From the NCBI RefSeq assembly GCF_003030465.1, contig NZ_CP028339.1:1550001-1614000 (forward strand): a stretch of DNA of 64,000 nucleotides. The letters are read 5' to 3'. Position 1 is the first letter of the stretch. Each line of letters starts with the position of its first letter. The notes under the pieces are model-generated. The model was not told the DNA's origin. It searched no databases and was given only the letters and a program-made list of their open reading frames with translations. The translations under genes and the position numbers were made by a program. Of the stretch, positions 56,028 to 64,000 are shown one piece after another. This DNA comes from Thauera aromatica K172 (GTDB lineage Bacteria > Pseudomonadota > Gammaproteobacteria > Burkholderiales > Rhodocyclaceae).

Positions 56028-57059
56028 TCAGGACAGGGCGTAGGGCAGCGCCAGCAGCTGCAGCGCGGGGCCGGCGGGGGCGCCGAGATGGATCTCGCCG
56101 GCTTCGGCACTGCTGCTCTGAAGGACGGCGAGGGCTTCGAGGCCGCCGTCGGGGGCGGGCGCCACATTCACCAGCTTGCCAGCGGACTGTTCGCCGAAAT
56201 CGGGGGCGTAGAGGTCCATCCCCGGCGCCGCGTCGATGCCGGCGGCGATCGCCACGCGGTACATGCGCTTCTTGAGCTTGCCCAGGTACTGGGTGCGGGC
56301 GACGATTTCCTGCCCCGGATAGCAGCCCTTGTTGAAGCTCACTCCGCCGATGAGTTCGTAGTTGAGCATCTGGGCGACGAATTCCTCCTGCGTCGGCGCG
56401 GTGACCAGCGGCAGCCCGGCGCGGACCATGACCAGCTGCCAGGCGGCGGTGCCGGCCTTGATTGCGCCCGCGGCGAGCAGGGCGTCGAACAGGGGGCCGG
56501 CGCCTGCGGCCGGCGCCGCGACGACGAAGCATTGCGCGCCGAGGCGGATGCAGCGGACTCCGGCACCATCGACGGCGTGCTTCATGTCGGCCGCCGGTAG
56601 GGGGATGCCGGCAGCCTGCAGGATGGTCGCGGCATCGGGGCCGGCGAGGCCGACCAGCGCCAGCTCGGCGCCGGCGTTGGAGAGCTTGACCTTGCTGCGC
56701 AGCACGTACATCGACAGCTTTTTCAGGAAGGCGGGCAGGATGTCAGCCGACAGCGCCAGGACGTGGCCTTCGGCTTCGGGCCACATCAGGAAGCTGGCGA
56801 TCATCCGCCCTTTGGGCGAATTGAAACTGTTCCAGACGGCGGCATCGGGCTCCAGCTTGTTGACTTCGTTGGACACCAGGTTGTGCAGGAACGCCGCGGA
56901 ATCCGGGCCTGTCGAGCGGATTAGGCCCAGATGCAGCAGCGGCACGGCGATGGTGGCGGTGCTGGCAGCGTGCGCTTCGGTTGCCGGTTCGGCGAAAGTC
57001 ACGGTGTGCTCACCCAGGGTGGCGCCCAGGCGGGCGAGGTGTTCGGTCCAGGCTGTCAT
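56028..57059 (-). CDS. ygfZ: folate-binding iron-sulfur repair protein YgfZ
   Basis: 343 residues, GcvT-like fold. The family signature KGCYPGQEIVARTQYLGKLKKRMYR carries Cys246, and SPKGRMIASFLMW lies in the N-terminal half. YgfZ uses tetrahydrofolate to help assemble or repair certain Fe-S enzymes, such as MiaB and succinate dehydrogenase in model bacteria. It is divergent from mltG, with about 240 bases between. Confidence 0.93.
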   Translation of the reverse strand: MTAWTEHLARLGATLGEHTVTFAEPATEAHAASTATIAVPLLHLGLIRSTGPDSAAFLHNLVSNEVNKLEPDAAVWNSFNSPKGRMIASFLMWPEAEGHVLALSADILPAFLKKLSMYVLRSKVKLSNAGAELALVGLAGPDAATILQAAGIPLPAADMKHAVDGAGVRCIRLGAQCFVVAAPAAGAGPLFDALLAAGAIKAGTAAWQLVMVRAGLPLVTAPTQEEFVAQMLNYELIGGVSFNKGCYPGQEIVARTQYLGKLKKRMYRVAIAAGIDAAPGMDLYAPDFGEQSAGKLVNVAPAPDGGLEALAVLQSSSAEAGEIHLGAPAGPALQLLALPYALS

Positions 57060-57299
57060 GGTTGGCGTGTCGGCAGTTCGGGCTGGCGTTGGTCGGGGAA
57101 CGGCGTGCAGGGCCGTTCGGAATCCGCTTGACGGGCGGGGCGGGCCCGGTCCCGGAGGAAGCGGGGCGCGGCCCCGCCGGTAGCGGCCGTGCAATGCAGT
57201 ATTATAAGCGCCCGCCGCATGGCGGTCGTCCCTGCGGGCAGCAGGGATTTTCGCCGGCAGGGTTTTCGCCGCCAAGGGCCTTCGCCACAACGAATTTCG

Positions 57300-58304
57300 A
57301 TGATGCGCTTCGCTTTCCGTGTTTTCGCCTTGCTCCTCGCGCTCGCCGCGGTGCTTGCCGCCGGCGGCGGGTGGTATGCCCAGCGCCCGTTGTCGCTGCA
57401 GGCCGACAGGGTCGATTTCACCGTGCCGCGCGGCATCGGCATGCGCCAGGCGGCGACGCTGATCGAGCGTGCCGGAGTCGGCGTCGATGCGCGCCTGTTG
57501 ACCTTGCTCGCGCGCGCCAGCGGCCGGGCGAACAAGATCAAGGCCGGCAGCTACGAGGTGCATGCCGGGATCACGCCGTGGCAGCTGATCCTGAAACTGT
57601 CGAACGGAGATGTCTCGCAGGGCGAGTTGCTGCTGGTCGAAGGCTGGACTTTCCGCCAGGTGCGTCAGGCGCTGGAGAACCATCCCGACCTGGAGCCGGA
57701 CAGCGCGGGGCTGACGGAGGCGGAGATCCTCGCCCGCATCGGCGCGCAGGAGCGCCACCTCGAAGGCCTCTTCTTTCCCGATACCTATCTGTTCGACAAG
57801 CGCTCGAGCGCACTCGAAGTGCTGCAGCGTGCCTACCGGGCGATGCAGGCCCGGCTCGCGCGCCTGTGGGACGAACGCGATTCCGCGCTGCCGCTGTCTT
57901 CGCCCTATGAACTGCTGATCCTTGCCTCGATCGTGGAAAAGGAGACCGGGCGCCCCGAAGACCGGCCCCTGATCGCGTCGGTGTTCGCCAACCGCCTGCG
58001 CATCGGCATGCGCCTGCAGACCGACCCTACGGTGATCTACGGCCTCGGCGCCGATTTCGACGGCCGCCTGCGCCGGGCGCACATGGAGACCGACCACCCG
58101 TGGAACACCTACACCCGCGCCGGCCTGCCGCCGACGCCGATCGCGATTCCCGGAGAAGCGGCGCTGCGTGCCGCGATGCGTCCGGAAAAGAGCGATTTTC
58201 TCTATTTCGTCGCCCGCGGCGATGGCAGCAGCGAGTTTTCACGCAGCCTCGACGAGCACAACCGTGCGGTGAACCGGTTCATTCGCAATGGAGCGCAACC
58301 ATGA
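57300..58304 (+). CDS. mltG: endolytic murein transglycosylase MltG
   Basis: 334 residues. One N-terminal membrane helix ([21 protein letters not shown]) is followed by a LysM-like segment and the YceG catalytic domain. Motifs are [63 protein letters not shown] with the catalytic Glu, and [25 protein letters not shown] at the C-terminus. It cuts nascent glycan strands and limits their length. Two ATGs (57300, 57303) start the frame; no strong ribosome site distinguishes them. It overlaps tmk by 4 bases. Confidence 0.94.
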   Translation: MMRFAFRVFALLLALAAVLAAGGGWYAQRPLSLQADRVDFTVPRGIGMRQAATLIERAGVGVDARLLTLLARASGRANKIKAGSYEVHAGITPWQLILKLSNGDVSQGELLLVEGWTFRQVRQALENHPDLEPDSAGLTEAEILARIGAQERHLEGLFFPDTYLFDKRSSALEVLQRAYRAMQARLARLWDERDSALPLSSPYELLILASIVEKETGRPEDRPLIASVFANRLRIGMRLQTDPTVIYGLGADFDGRLRRAHMETDHPWNTYTRAGLPPTPIAIPGEAALRAAMRPEKSDFLYFVARGDGSSEFSRSLDEHNRAVNRFIRNGAQP

Positions 58305-59005
58305 GCACGATGCCGCCGCGCCCCCCGGTCACGTCCCCGGAGCCGAGGCCCGCAGACGCGCTGGCGCCGCTTGCCGGCGCCGCCGTTCCGCGCGGGCGCT
58401 TCATCACCTTCGAAGGCATCGACGGCGCTGGCAAGAGCAGCCAGATCGCCGCCACCGTGGCGCTGCTGCACGCGCGCGGGATCGTCGTCGAGCAGACCCG
58501 CGAACCCGGCGGCACGGTGCTCGGCGAGCGCCTGCGCGAGCTGCTGCTGCATGAACCGATGCACCTCGAAACGGAAGCCATGCTGATGTTCGCTGCTCGC
58601 CGCGAGCACCTCGCCGCGCGTATCGAGCCGGCGCTCGCTGCCGGCTGCTGGGTGGTGTGCGACCGCTTCTCGGATGCCACTTTCGCCTACCAGGTCGGCG
58701 GGCGCGGACTGGCGCGGGACAAGTTCGAGGCTCTCGAAGCCTGGGTTCACCCCGGACTGCAGCCTGATCTCACCCTGGTGTTCGATCTGGCGCCGGAGAT
58801 CGCCGCGGCGCGGGTCGCCGCCAGCGGCGCCGATCCCGACCGTTTCGAGCGCGAGCAGCGCGATTTCTTCGTGCGCGTGCGCGAGGCCTATCTCGAGCGC
58901 GCACGGTTGGCTCCGCAGCGCATCTGCGTGATCGACGCCGACCGTGCGCCGGACGTCATCCGTACCGAGATCGAGCGCCTGCTGGGCGAGCGTTTCTTCC
59001 CATGA
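58301..59005 (+). CDS. tmk: thymidylate kinase
   Basis: 234 residues. Walker A is [17 protein letters not shown] (about 35-51), the DR motif is [20 protein letters not shown], and [18 protein letters not shown] is the substrate-side segment. A proline/alanine-rich N-terminal extension of about 30 residues precedes the fold; an internal start would be needed to remove it. It makes dTDP from dTMP. ATGA overlaps link it to mltG upstream and holB downstream. Confidence 0.95.
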   Translation: MSTMPPRPPVTSPEPRPADALAPLAGAAVPRGRFITFEGIDGAGKSSQIAATVALLHARGIVVEQTREPGGTVLGERLRELLLHEPMHLETEAMLMFAARREHLAARIEPALAAGCWVVCDRFSDATFAYQVGGRGLARDKFEALEAWVHPGLQPDLTLVFDLAPEIAAARVAASGADPDRFEREQRDFFVRVREAYLERARLAPQRICVIDADRAPDVIRTEIERLLGERFFP

Positions 59006-60060
59006 TCCATCCCTGGCTGCAGCCCGCCTGGACCCGCCTCGTCGAACTCGGCGCGCGCCTGCCGCATGCGCTGCTCTTCATCGGCGCCGCCGGGCTGGGC
59101 AAGCGCGAACTGGCCGAGGCGCTCGCCGCGCGCCTGTTGTGCGACGCGCCGCAGGCCGGCGGCCATGCCTGCGGCCGCTGCGAACCCTGCCAGTGGCGGA
59201 TCGCCGGCAACCACCCGGATCTGTATCGCGTGGTGCCGGCGGCGGAAGCTGTCGATGCCGCCGAGGCCGGAGGAGGCGAGGCCGCCGCGCGCGAGGCCGG
59301 CGGCAAGGCCGCTTCTGCCCAGATCGTGATCGAGCAGATCCGCGAGCTGCAGGCGGCACTGAATATGACCGGCCACCACAGCGCGCGCCGGGTGGTGGTC
59401 CTCGAGCCGGCCGAGGCGATGAACCCATTCACCGCCAATGCACTGCTCAAGCTGCTCGAAGAGCCGCCTGCGGGCTGTGTCTTCCTGCTCGTGTCCTCGG
59501 CGCCGCGGCGCCTGTTGCCGACGATTCGCAGCCGCTGCCAGCAGTGGCCGTTCGGGCGTCCGGACGAAGCCGGGCTGAAGCGCTGGAAGGCGCAGGCCGA
59601 CTCCGATGCATGCGCCCTGTTGGCGCTGAGCGGGGGCATGCCGCTGGCCGCCGAGCGGCTCGCCCGGGCCGGGGGGGCGGCCCTGCTGGCCCGCTTCGTC
59701 CGCGATCTGGGGAGCGTGCAGGCGAGCGGAGTACTGCAGCTGGCCGGGCAGTGGGAGGCGTGGCTGAAGTCGAAGGAAGCGCAGACCGCCGGTTTCGGCC
59801 TGCCCGAGCTGAGCGGCTGGATGCAGCGCTGGGTCAGCGACCTGGCGGCGTTGCGCCTGGGCGGGCGGGTGCGCTTCTTCCCGGCGCAGGAGGCGGTGCT
59901 CGCCGCGCTTGCCAGTCGCAGCAGCGTTGCCGCCGCGAGCGCCTGCTACAATGAACTTGCGCAGATCCACAAGGTTTCCCGCCACCCCTTGAGCCTGCGC
60001 CTGGTGCTCGAAGACATGTTGATGCGCTACGCCCGCGCTGTCGCCGGATCCCGTCGATGA
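59002..60060 (+). CDS. holB: DNA polymerase III subunit delta'
   Basis: 352 residues. The N-terminal AAA fold ([26 protein letters not shown]) has the altered P-loop of delta'. A zinc module uses [19 protein letters not shown], and [30 protein letters not shown] and [11 protein letters not shown] (SRC motif) follow. It is the clamp-loader wrench. About 15 extra residues rich in Ala, Glu and Gly lie at 80-105. It overlaps tmk and pilZ by 4 bases each. Confidence 0.94.
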   Translation: MIHPWLQPAWTRLVELGARLPHALLFIGAAGLGKRELAEALAARLLCDAPQAGGHACGRCEPCQWRIAGNHPDLYRVVPAAEAVDAAEAGGGEAAAREAGGKAASAQIVIEQIRELQAALNMTGHHSARRVVVLEPAEAMNPFTANALLKLLEEPPAGCVFLLVSSAPRRLLPTIRSRCQQWPFGRPDEAGLKRWKAQADSDACALLALSGGMPLAAERLARAGGAALLARFVRDLGSVQASGVLQLAGQWEAWLKSKEAQTAGFGLPELSGWMQRWVSDLAALRLGGRVRFFPAQEAVLAALASRSSVAAASACYNELAQIHKVSRHPLSLRLVLEDMLMRYARAVAGSRR

Positions 60061-60419
60061 GTGAAACCCCTCCTGCCGCTTCGCGCCCGGGCGTGCTGTC
60101 GGTCAATATCAGCTCGAAGTCCGCGCTTTATGCCGCTTACATGCCGTTCCTGAAAAACGGCGGTATTTTCGTGCCTACCCCGAAGACCTACAAGCTCGGC
60201 GCCGAAATCTTCATGCTGCTGCAGCTGATCGACGACCCGACGCGCCATCCGGTGGCCGGTACGGTGGTGTGGATCACTCCCTACGGCGCCCAGGGCGGAC
60301 GCACCCAGGGGGTCGGCGTGCATTTTTCCGACGACGATGCGGGCAAGGTGCTGCGCGGGCGCATCGAGCAGATCCTCGCTGGGCACCTCGGCTCGAGCCG
60401 GCCCACGCATACGCTGTGA
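60057..60419 (+). CDS. pilZ: PilZ-domain type IV pilus assembly protein
   Basis: 120 residues: VLSVNISSKSALYAAYMPFLKNGGIFVPTPKTYKLGAEIFMLLQLIDDPTRHPVAGTVVWITPYGAQGGRTQGVGVHF. It lacks the RxxxR c-di-GMP motif, as do the PilZ proteins that partner PilB/FimX in twitching motility. It overlaps holB by 4 bases, the usual betaproteobacterial position. Confidence 0.95.
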   Translation: MSETPPAASRPGVLSVNISSKSALYAAYMPFLKNGGIFVPTPKTYKLGAEIFMLLQLIDDPTRHPVAGTVVWITPYGAQGGRTQGVGVHFSDDDAGKVLRGRIEQILAGHLGSSRPTHTL

Positions 60420-60425
60420 TACCGC

Positions 60426-60474
60426 AGCCGGGGGCGGGCGGGGGCCGCGCCGGTCCGCCCGATCCCGGCTTTTC
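60426..60474 (+). terminator. probable terminator after pilZ
   Basis: AGCCGGG pairs with CCCGGCT around an inner GCGGGC/GCCCG stem, followed by TTTC, in the gap before tatD. The T-tract is short, so tatD may be partly read through. Confidence 0.5.
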
Positions 60475-60494
60475 GTCATGCAAATGGATACACG

Positions 60495-61301
60495 ATGTTC
60501 GTCGATTCGCACTGCCACCTCGATTTCCCCGATCTTGCCTGCCGCGAGGACGAGATCCTCGCCACCATGGCCGCCAACCGTGTCGGCGCCGCGCTGTGCG
60601 TCGGCGTCAAGCTGGAGGATTTTCCGCGCGTGCTCGGGCTCGCCGAGCGCGACCCCCGGCTGTGGGCCTCGGTCGGGGTGCACCCCGACAACGCCGACTG
60701 CGAGGAACCGACCCTCGAGCGCCTGTGCGCCCTTGCCGATCATCCCAGGGTGGTGGCGATCGGCGAAACCGGGCTCGACTACCACTGGCACCAGGACGCG
60801 CCGGAGTGGCAGCGGGCGCGTTTTCGCACCCACATCCGCGCTGCCCGCGCCGCCGCCAAGCCGTTGATCATCCACACCCGCAGCGCCGCCGCGGACACCC
60901 TGCGCCTGATGCGGGAAGAAAACGCCGCCGAGGCCGGTGGCGTCATGCACTGCTTCACCGAGAGCCGGGAAGTGGCCGAGGCCGCGCTGGCGCTCGGCTT
61001 CTACATCTCGTTTTCGGGTATCGTCACTTTCCGCAATGCCAAGGAACTGAAGGAGGTGGCGAAGATCGTCCCGCTCGAGCGCCTGCTGATCGAGACCGAT
61101 GCGCCCTATCTCGCTCCCGTGCCGCATCGCGGCAAGACCAACGAACCCGGCTGGGTCGTGCATGTCGCCGAGGAACTCGCCCAGCTGCGCGGCGAGCCCC
61201 TGGAACGCATCGAACAGGCCACTACCGACAACTTCTACCGTCTCTTCCGCCATGCTCAAGGTCCTCACTCCGGCTCCGCTTCCGCTCCGCAGGGCGTCTG
61301 A
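60495..61301 (+). CDS. tatD: TatD family metal-dependent DNase
   Basis: 268 residues. Metal-site motifs are MFVDSHCHLDFPD (HxH), GVHPDNADCEE, AIGETGLDYHW, IIHTRSA, HCFTES and ETDAPYLAP. TatD hydrolases act as 3' exonucleases or deacylase-like enzymes. The gene follows pilZ, as in many betaproteobacteria. Confidence 0.95.
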   Translation: MFVDSHCHLDFPDLACREDEILATMAANRVGAALCVGVKLEDFPRVLGLAERDPRLWASVGVHPDNADCEEPTLERLCALADHPRVVAIGETGLDYHWHQDAPEWQRARFRTHIRAARAAAKPLIIHTRSAAADTLRLMREENAAEAGGVMHCFTESREVAEAALALGFYISFSGIVTFRNAKELKEVAKIVPLERLLIETDAPYLAPVPHRGKTNEPGWVVHVAEELAQLRGEPLERIEQATTDNFYRLFRHAQGPHSGSASAPQGV

Positions 61302-61329
61302 TCCCGGGGCTTTCCAGGCCGTCGCCGCC

Positions 61330-62004
61330 ATGCGCCGTGCGGCACTGGTGACGTGCGCCGTCCTCGGCCTCGCGGCCGGAGGGGCGCACGCCGGCAGCTA
61401 CGACGACGCCCTCGCGGCGGCCAGCCTCGGCGATGCGCGTGCCCTCGCCAGCCTGCTCGATCGCGGCATCGACCCCGACACCGTCGATGCCCAGGGCAAC
61501 ACCTTGCTGATCCTCGCCGCCCGCGAAGGGCAGCGTGGCGCCGTCGACACTTTGCTGGCGCGGCGGGTGCGGATCGATTACCGCAACCTCGCCGGTGATT
61601 CGGCGCTGATGCTGGCCGTGCTCCGCGGCCACGACGACGTCGCGCGCGCCTTGCTGAAAGCCGGCGCAAAAGTGAATCACGAGGGCTGGGCGCCGCTGCA
61701 CTACGCCGCCTTCGAAGGGCGCGAGGCCCTCGTCGATGCGCTCGTCGCCGCCGGGGCCGAAGTCAACGCCCCGGCGCCCAACCAGGCCACCGCGCTGGCG
61801 CTGGCGGCGCGTAACGGCCATATCGGTGTCGTCCGCCGGCTGCTGGCGTTGCCGCAGACCGAACTCAACGCGCTCACCGATACCGGCCTGTCGGCCGACG
61901 TCTGGGCCGAACGGCAAGGCAACACCGACATCGCCGCGCTGATCCGTGCCGAGCGTCAGCGCCGCGGCCTGCCCGCGCCGGCACTGCGGCTCAGGATCGA
62001 GTAG
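61330..62004 (+). CDS. exported ankyrin-repeat protein
   Basis: 224 residues. Signal peptide MRRAALVTCAVLGLAAGGAHA is followed by about five ankyrin repeats (for example NTLLILAAREGQRGAVDTLLARRVRID, DSALMLAVLRGHDDVARALLKAGAKVN and WAPLHYAAFEGREALVDALVAAGAEVN). Likely a periplasmic or outer-membrane-associated protein-binding module. An earlier in-frame ATG at 61252 would overlap tatD by 50 bases and spoil the signal peptide, so 61330 was preferred. Partner unknown. Confidence 0.86.
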   Translation: MRRAALVTCAVLGLAAGGAHAGSYDDALAAASLGDARALASLLDRGIDPDTVDAQGNTLLILAAREGQRGAVDTLLARRVRIDYRNLAGDSALMLAVLRGHDDVARALLKAGAKVNHEGWAPLHYAAFEGREALVDALVAAGAEVNAPAPNQATALALAARNGHIGVVRRLLALPQTELNALTDTGLSADVWAERQGNTDIAALIRAERQRRGLPAPALRLRIE

Positions 62005-62142
62005 GGGCGGCGGCCGGCCCTGCCATCGGCGGGCGCGCAAGACCATTTCGAACAAGGCGCTCGCTGCGCTCCCCCAGGGGCGCCGGCGCGGGCATGTTTC
62101 GATGCATGGTAAGCTCGTCGCGCTTCCCCTTGTTCTGCACCG

Positions 62143-63849
62143 ATGAACGCCTCTCCGCACTGGGCTGAACGTACGTTCCCGTTCCTCGGCTGGCCGCGCC
62201 TGTGGCGCCAGCACGGGGTGCGCGGCGACCTCGTCGCCGGGGTCACCGTTGCGCTGGTGCTGGTGCCGCAGGCGCTGGCCTATGCGCAGCTCGCCGGCCT
62301 GCCTCCCCATCTCGGCCTCTATGCGGCCTTGCTGCCGGCGTTGGTGGGGGCCTTGTTCGGTTCCTGCGGGGCGCTGTCGACCGGGCCGGTGGCGCTCACC
62401 TCGCTGCTTTCGGGGGCGAGTCTGCTGTCGCTGGCGCAGCCCGATACGGCCGAATTCATCGCGCTCGCGGTCGTGCTCGCGCTGCTGTCCGGGCTGATCC
62501 AGCTGGTGCTGGGCCTGCTCCGCGCCGGCTGGCTGCTGAACCTGTTGTCGCGTCCGGTGATGGCCGGCTTCATCAATGCTTCGGCGCTGCTGATCGGCTT
62601 GTCCCAGCTGCCCGCGCTGCTCGGCCTGTCGCTGCCCCGGGCCGAGCATTTTCTGGTCGGGCTGTGGCACTTGTTCGCCGGCACCGATCCCTTCCACCTG
62701 CCTTCCGCGCTGTATGGCGGCCTGACCCTGTTCGCGCTGGTCGCGCTGCGTCGGCTCGTGCCCCGCTTGCCGGGAGTGCTCCTGGTGGTGGCGTCGGCGA
62801 CCGCGGTCTCGGCGCTCACCGGGTTCGCCGGGCAAGGCGGTGCCGTGGTCGGAGCGGTGCCGTCCGGCCTGCCTTCCTTCGGCTTGCCGGTGATTGACTG
62901 GAACATGCTGGTGACCCTGTTCCCGACTGCGTTCGTGATTGCGCTGGTGAGCTTCATGGAGGCGGCCTCGAGTGCGACCGTGATCACTGCCCGGACCGGC
63001 ATGCCGTGGAACCAGAACCAGGAGCTCATCGGCCAGGGGCTGGCCAAGCTGGCTGCCGCCGCGAGCGGTGCGATGCCGGTCAGCGCGTCGTTTTCGCGCT
63101 CGGCGCTGAACCATGCCAGCGGCGCACGCACCGGACTGTCGTCGCTGGTCACGGCGGCAGCCGTGCTGCTGAGCCTGCAGTACCTGACCCCGTTGTTGTG
63201 GCACCTGCCGATCGCGGTGCTCGCTGCGGTGATCCTGCTGGTGGTGGCCAACCTCGTCGACTTTCACGCGCTGACCGGCGCATGGAAGGCCGGACGCGAC
63301 GACGGTCTGGCGGCGGTGGTCACCTTTTGCTCGACTCTCGTGTTCGCCCCCGACATCCAGAACGGCATCCTCACCGGACTCATGTTGTCGCTGGCGCTGA
63401 TGCTCTACCGTGACATGCAGCCGCGGGTGGCCCTGCTCGGCATGCACCCGGATGGCACTTACCGGGACTTGAAGCGTTTCGGTCTCGAACACCCCCATCC
63501 CAATCTGGTCATCATGCGCTTCGACAGCCCGCTGACTTTCGTCACCGCGCGGGCTTTCGAGGAGGCGGTGATGAGCGCCGCCCAGGCCCAGCCCGAGGTC
63601 GAGTGCGTGCTCGTCTCCGCTGGCGGGATCAACGCCATCGATGCCTCCGGCCAGCACGCGATCGCCGTCGTCCACGAACGCCTGCGCCTGAACGGGCAGG
63701 TACTCGCCTTCTGCGGGCTCAAGAAGCAGGCCATCGACGCCCTCGAGCGCACCGGGCTATGGGCGCGCTTGAGCGAGCACGGGCAGTACCGCACCGAACA
63801 TCACGCGCTCGACGCTCTGCTGCCCCGTCTTTCCCGACCTTCCGGATAG
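62143..63849 (+). CDS. SulP family anion transporter with STAS domain
   Basis: 568 residues. The membrane part has the SulP motif GDLVAGVTVALVLVPQALAYAQLAGLPPHLGLYAALLP and PVMAGFINASALLIGLSQLPALLGL. QELIGQGLAKLAAAASGAMPVSASFSRSALNHASGARTGLSS follows. The C-terminal STAS domain (about 450-560) reads LVIMRFDSPLTFVTARAFEEAV...AIDASGQHAI. It transports sulfate, bicarbonate or another anion; sequence alone does not say which. No sulfate-assimilation genes are adjacent. Confidence 0.93.
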   Translation: MNASPHWAERTFPFLGWPRLWRQHGVRGDLVAGVTVALVLVPQALAYAQLAGLPPHLGLYAALLPALVGALFGSCGALSTGPVALTSLLSGASLLSLAQPDTAEFIALAVVLALLSGLIQLVLGLLRAGWLLNLLSRPVMAGFINASALLIGLSQLPALLGLSLPRAEHFLVGLWHLFAGTDPFHLPSALYGGLTLFALVALRRLVPRLPGVLLVVASATAVSALTGFAGQGGAVVGAVPSGLPSFGLPVIDWNMLVTLFPTAFVIALVSFMEAASSATVITARTGMPWNQNQELIGQGLAKLAAAASGAMPVSASFSRSALNHASGARTGLSSLVTAAAVLLSLQYLTPLLWHLPIAVLAAVILLVVANLVDFHALTGAWKAGRDDGLAAVVTFCSTLVFAPDIQNGILTGLMLSLALMLYRDMQPRVALLGMHPDGTYRDLKRFGLEHPHPNLVIMRFDSPLTFVTARAFEEAVMSAAQAQPEVECVLVSAGGINAIDASGQHAIAVVHERLRLNGQVLAFCGLKKQAIDALERTGLWARLSEHGQYRTEHHALDALLPRLSRPSG

Positions 63850-63919
63850 AGGCGGGCCGTCCTCCGTGCGGAAGCCGGCAAAGAACGTCATCGATCCCAC
63901 CCCATCGGCCACGTGCCGC

Positions 63920-64000
63920 TCATCCACTGGCCCGGGTCAGCGATGCCAGATATTTCCCCGGAGGCAGGCCGAGGGCCTTCTTGAACATGGTGATGAAGGC
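63920..64000 (-). CDS. AraC-family transcriptional regulator, C-terminal end (partial)
   Basis: The last 26 codons of a gene continuing beyond the window: AFITMFKKALGLPPGKYLASLTRASG. This is the second recognition region of an AraC/XylS HTH domain (F-x-x-x-FKK-x-x-G-x-P-P-x-x-Y). The remainder is outside the window, so the ligand and target cannot be judged. It is convergent with the SulP gene. Confidence 0.75.
   Translation of the reverse strand, partial: AFITMFKKALGLPPGKYLASLTRASG

Overview
The window is a high-GC, gene-dense chromosomal segment. Protein resemblance and gene order point to a betaproteobacterium of the Rhodocyclales, most likely the Thauera/Azoarcus/Aromatoleum group. The evidence is the order mdh - gntR - sdhCDAB - sdhE - gltA - odhA - odhB - lpd, the order mltG - tmk - holB - pilZ - tatD, and a PHA phasin. 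This placement is an inference from gene order and sequence style; no rRNA gene is present to settle it. No tRNA, rRNA or CRISPR array was seen.

Layout. 1-6.1 kb: the end of a YeeE/YedE transporter, a small membrane ORF, lolC-lolD (lipoprotein release), comEC (DNA uptake) and an alpha/beta hydrolase. 6.1-13.2 kb: rsgA and an M48 protease (minus strand), orn, an ArnT-like glycosyltransferase, rpmE, dusC and a TrmB-like methyltransferase, which is largely RNA and ribosome maintenance. 13.3-19.4 kb: a UPF0149/SEC-C protein, two CxxCxxCC (YkgJ-type) proteins, an Ap4A phosphorylase, an S4-domain protein, a potassium channel with two RCK/TrkA-N modules paired with a DUF6394 membrane protein, and a DUF502 protein. 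19.4-25.1 kb: divergent acnA and acnB. 25.1-29.4 kb: a PAS/GGDEF protein, then a wrecked locus in which a truncated lytic transglycosylase is joined to a reversed fragment of gspG, and gspG is split by an IS5-family element. 29.4-43.3 kb: a CoA-lyase-like HpcH/HpaI protein and the TCA-cycle supercluster. 43.4-49.2 kb: zapE, a DinG/YoaA helicase, and the molybdenum-cofactor genes mobB-moeA-moaD-moaE. 49.4-56 kb: a phasin, DUF2249 protein, glutathione reductase, RcnB-like protein, esterase, tadA, L,D-transpeptidase and NRDE protein. 56-64 kb: ygfZ divergent from mltG-tmk-holB-pilZ-tatD, an ankyrin protein, a SulP transporter and the end of an AraC-type regulator.

How the genes work together. 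Almost all TCA-cycle enzymes (aconitases, malate dehydrogenase, succinate dehydrogenase with its flavinylation factor, citrate synthase, 2-oxoglutarate dehydrogenase) lie within 24 kb. A GntR/HutC-type regulator sits inside the cluster, and a perfect 16-bp palindrome lies between it and mdh. A related site falls in the spacer of the acnB promoter about 9.4 kb away, so a small local TCA regulon is a reasonable hypothesis. A strong terminator between gltA and odhA, and another after lpd, divide the cluster into transcription units.

I did not find a convincing new defence, biosynthetic or signalling system. The region is mostly core metabolism. The least explained features are the palindromic operator pair, the gspG/IS wreck with an in-frame amber codon at the insertion site, the back-to-back AT-rich palindromes between the two YkgJ genes, and the overlapping alternative hairpins after acnB.
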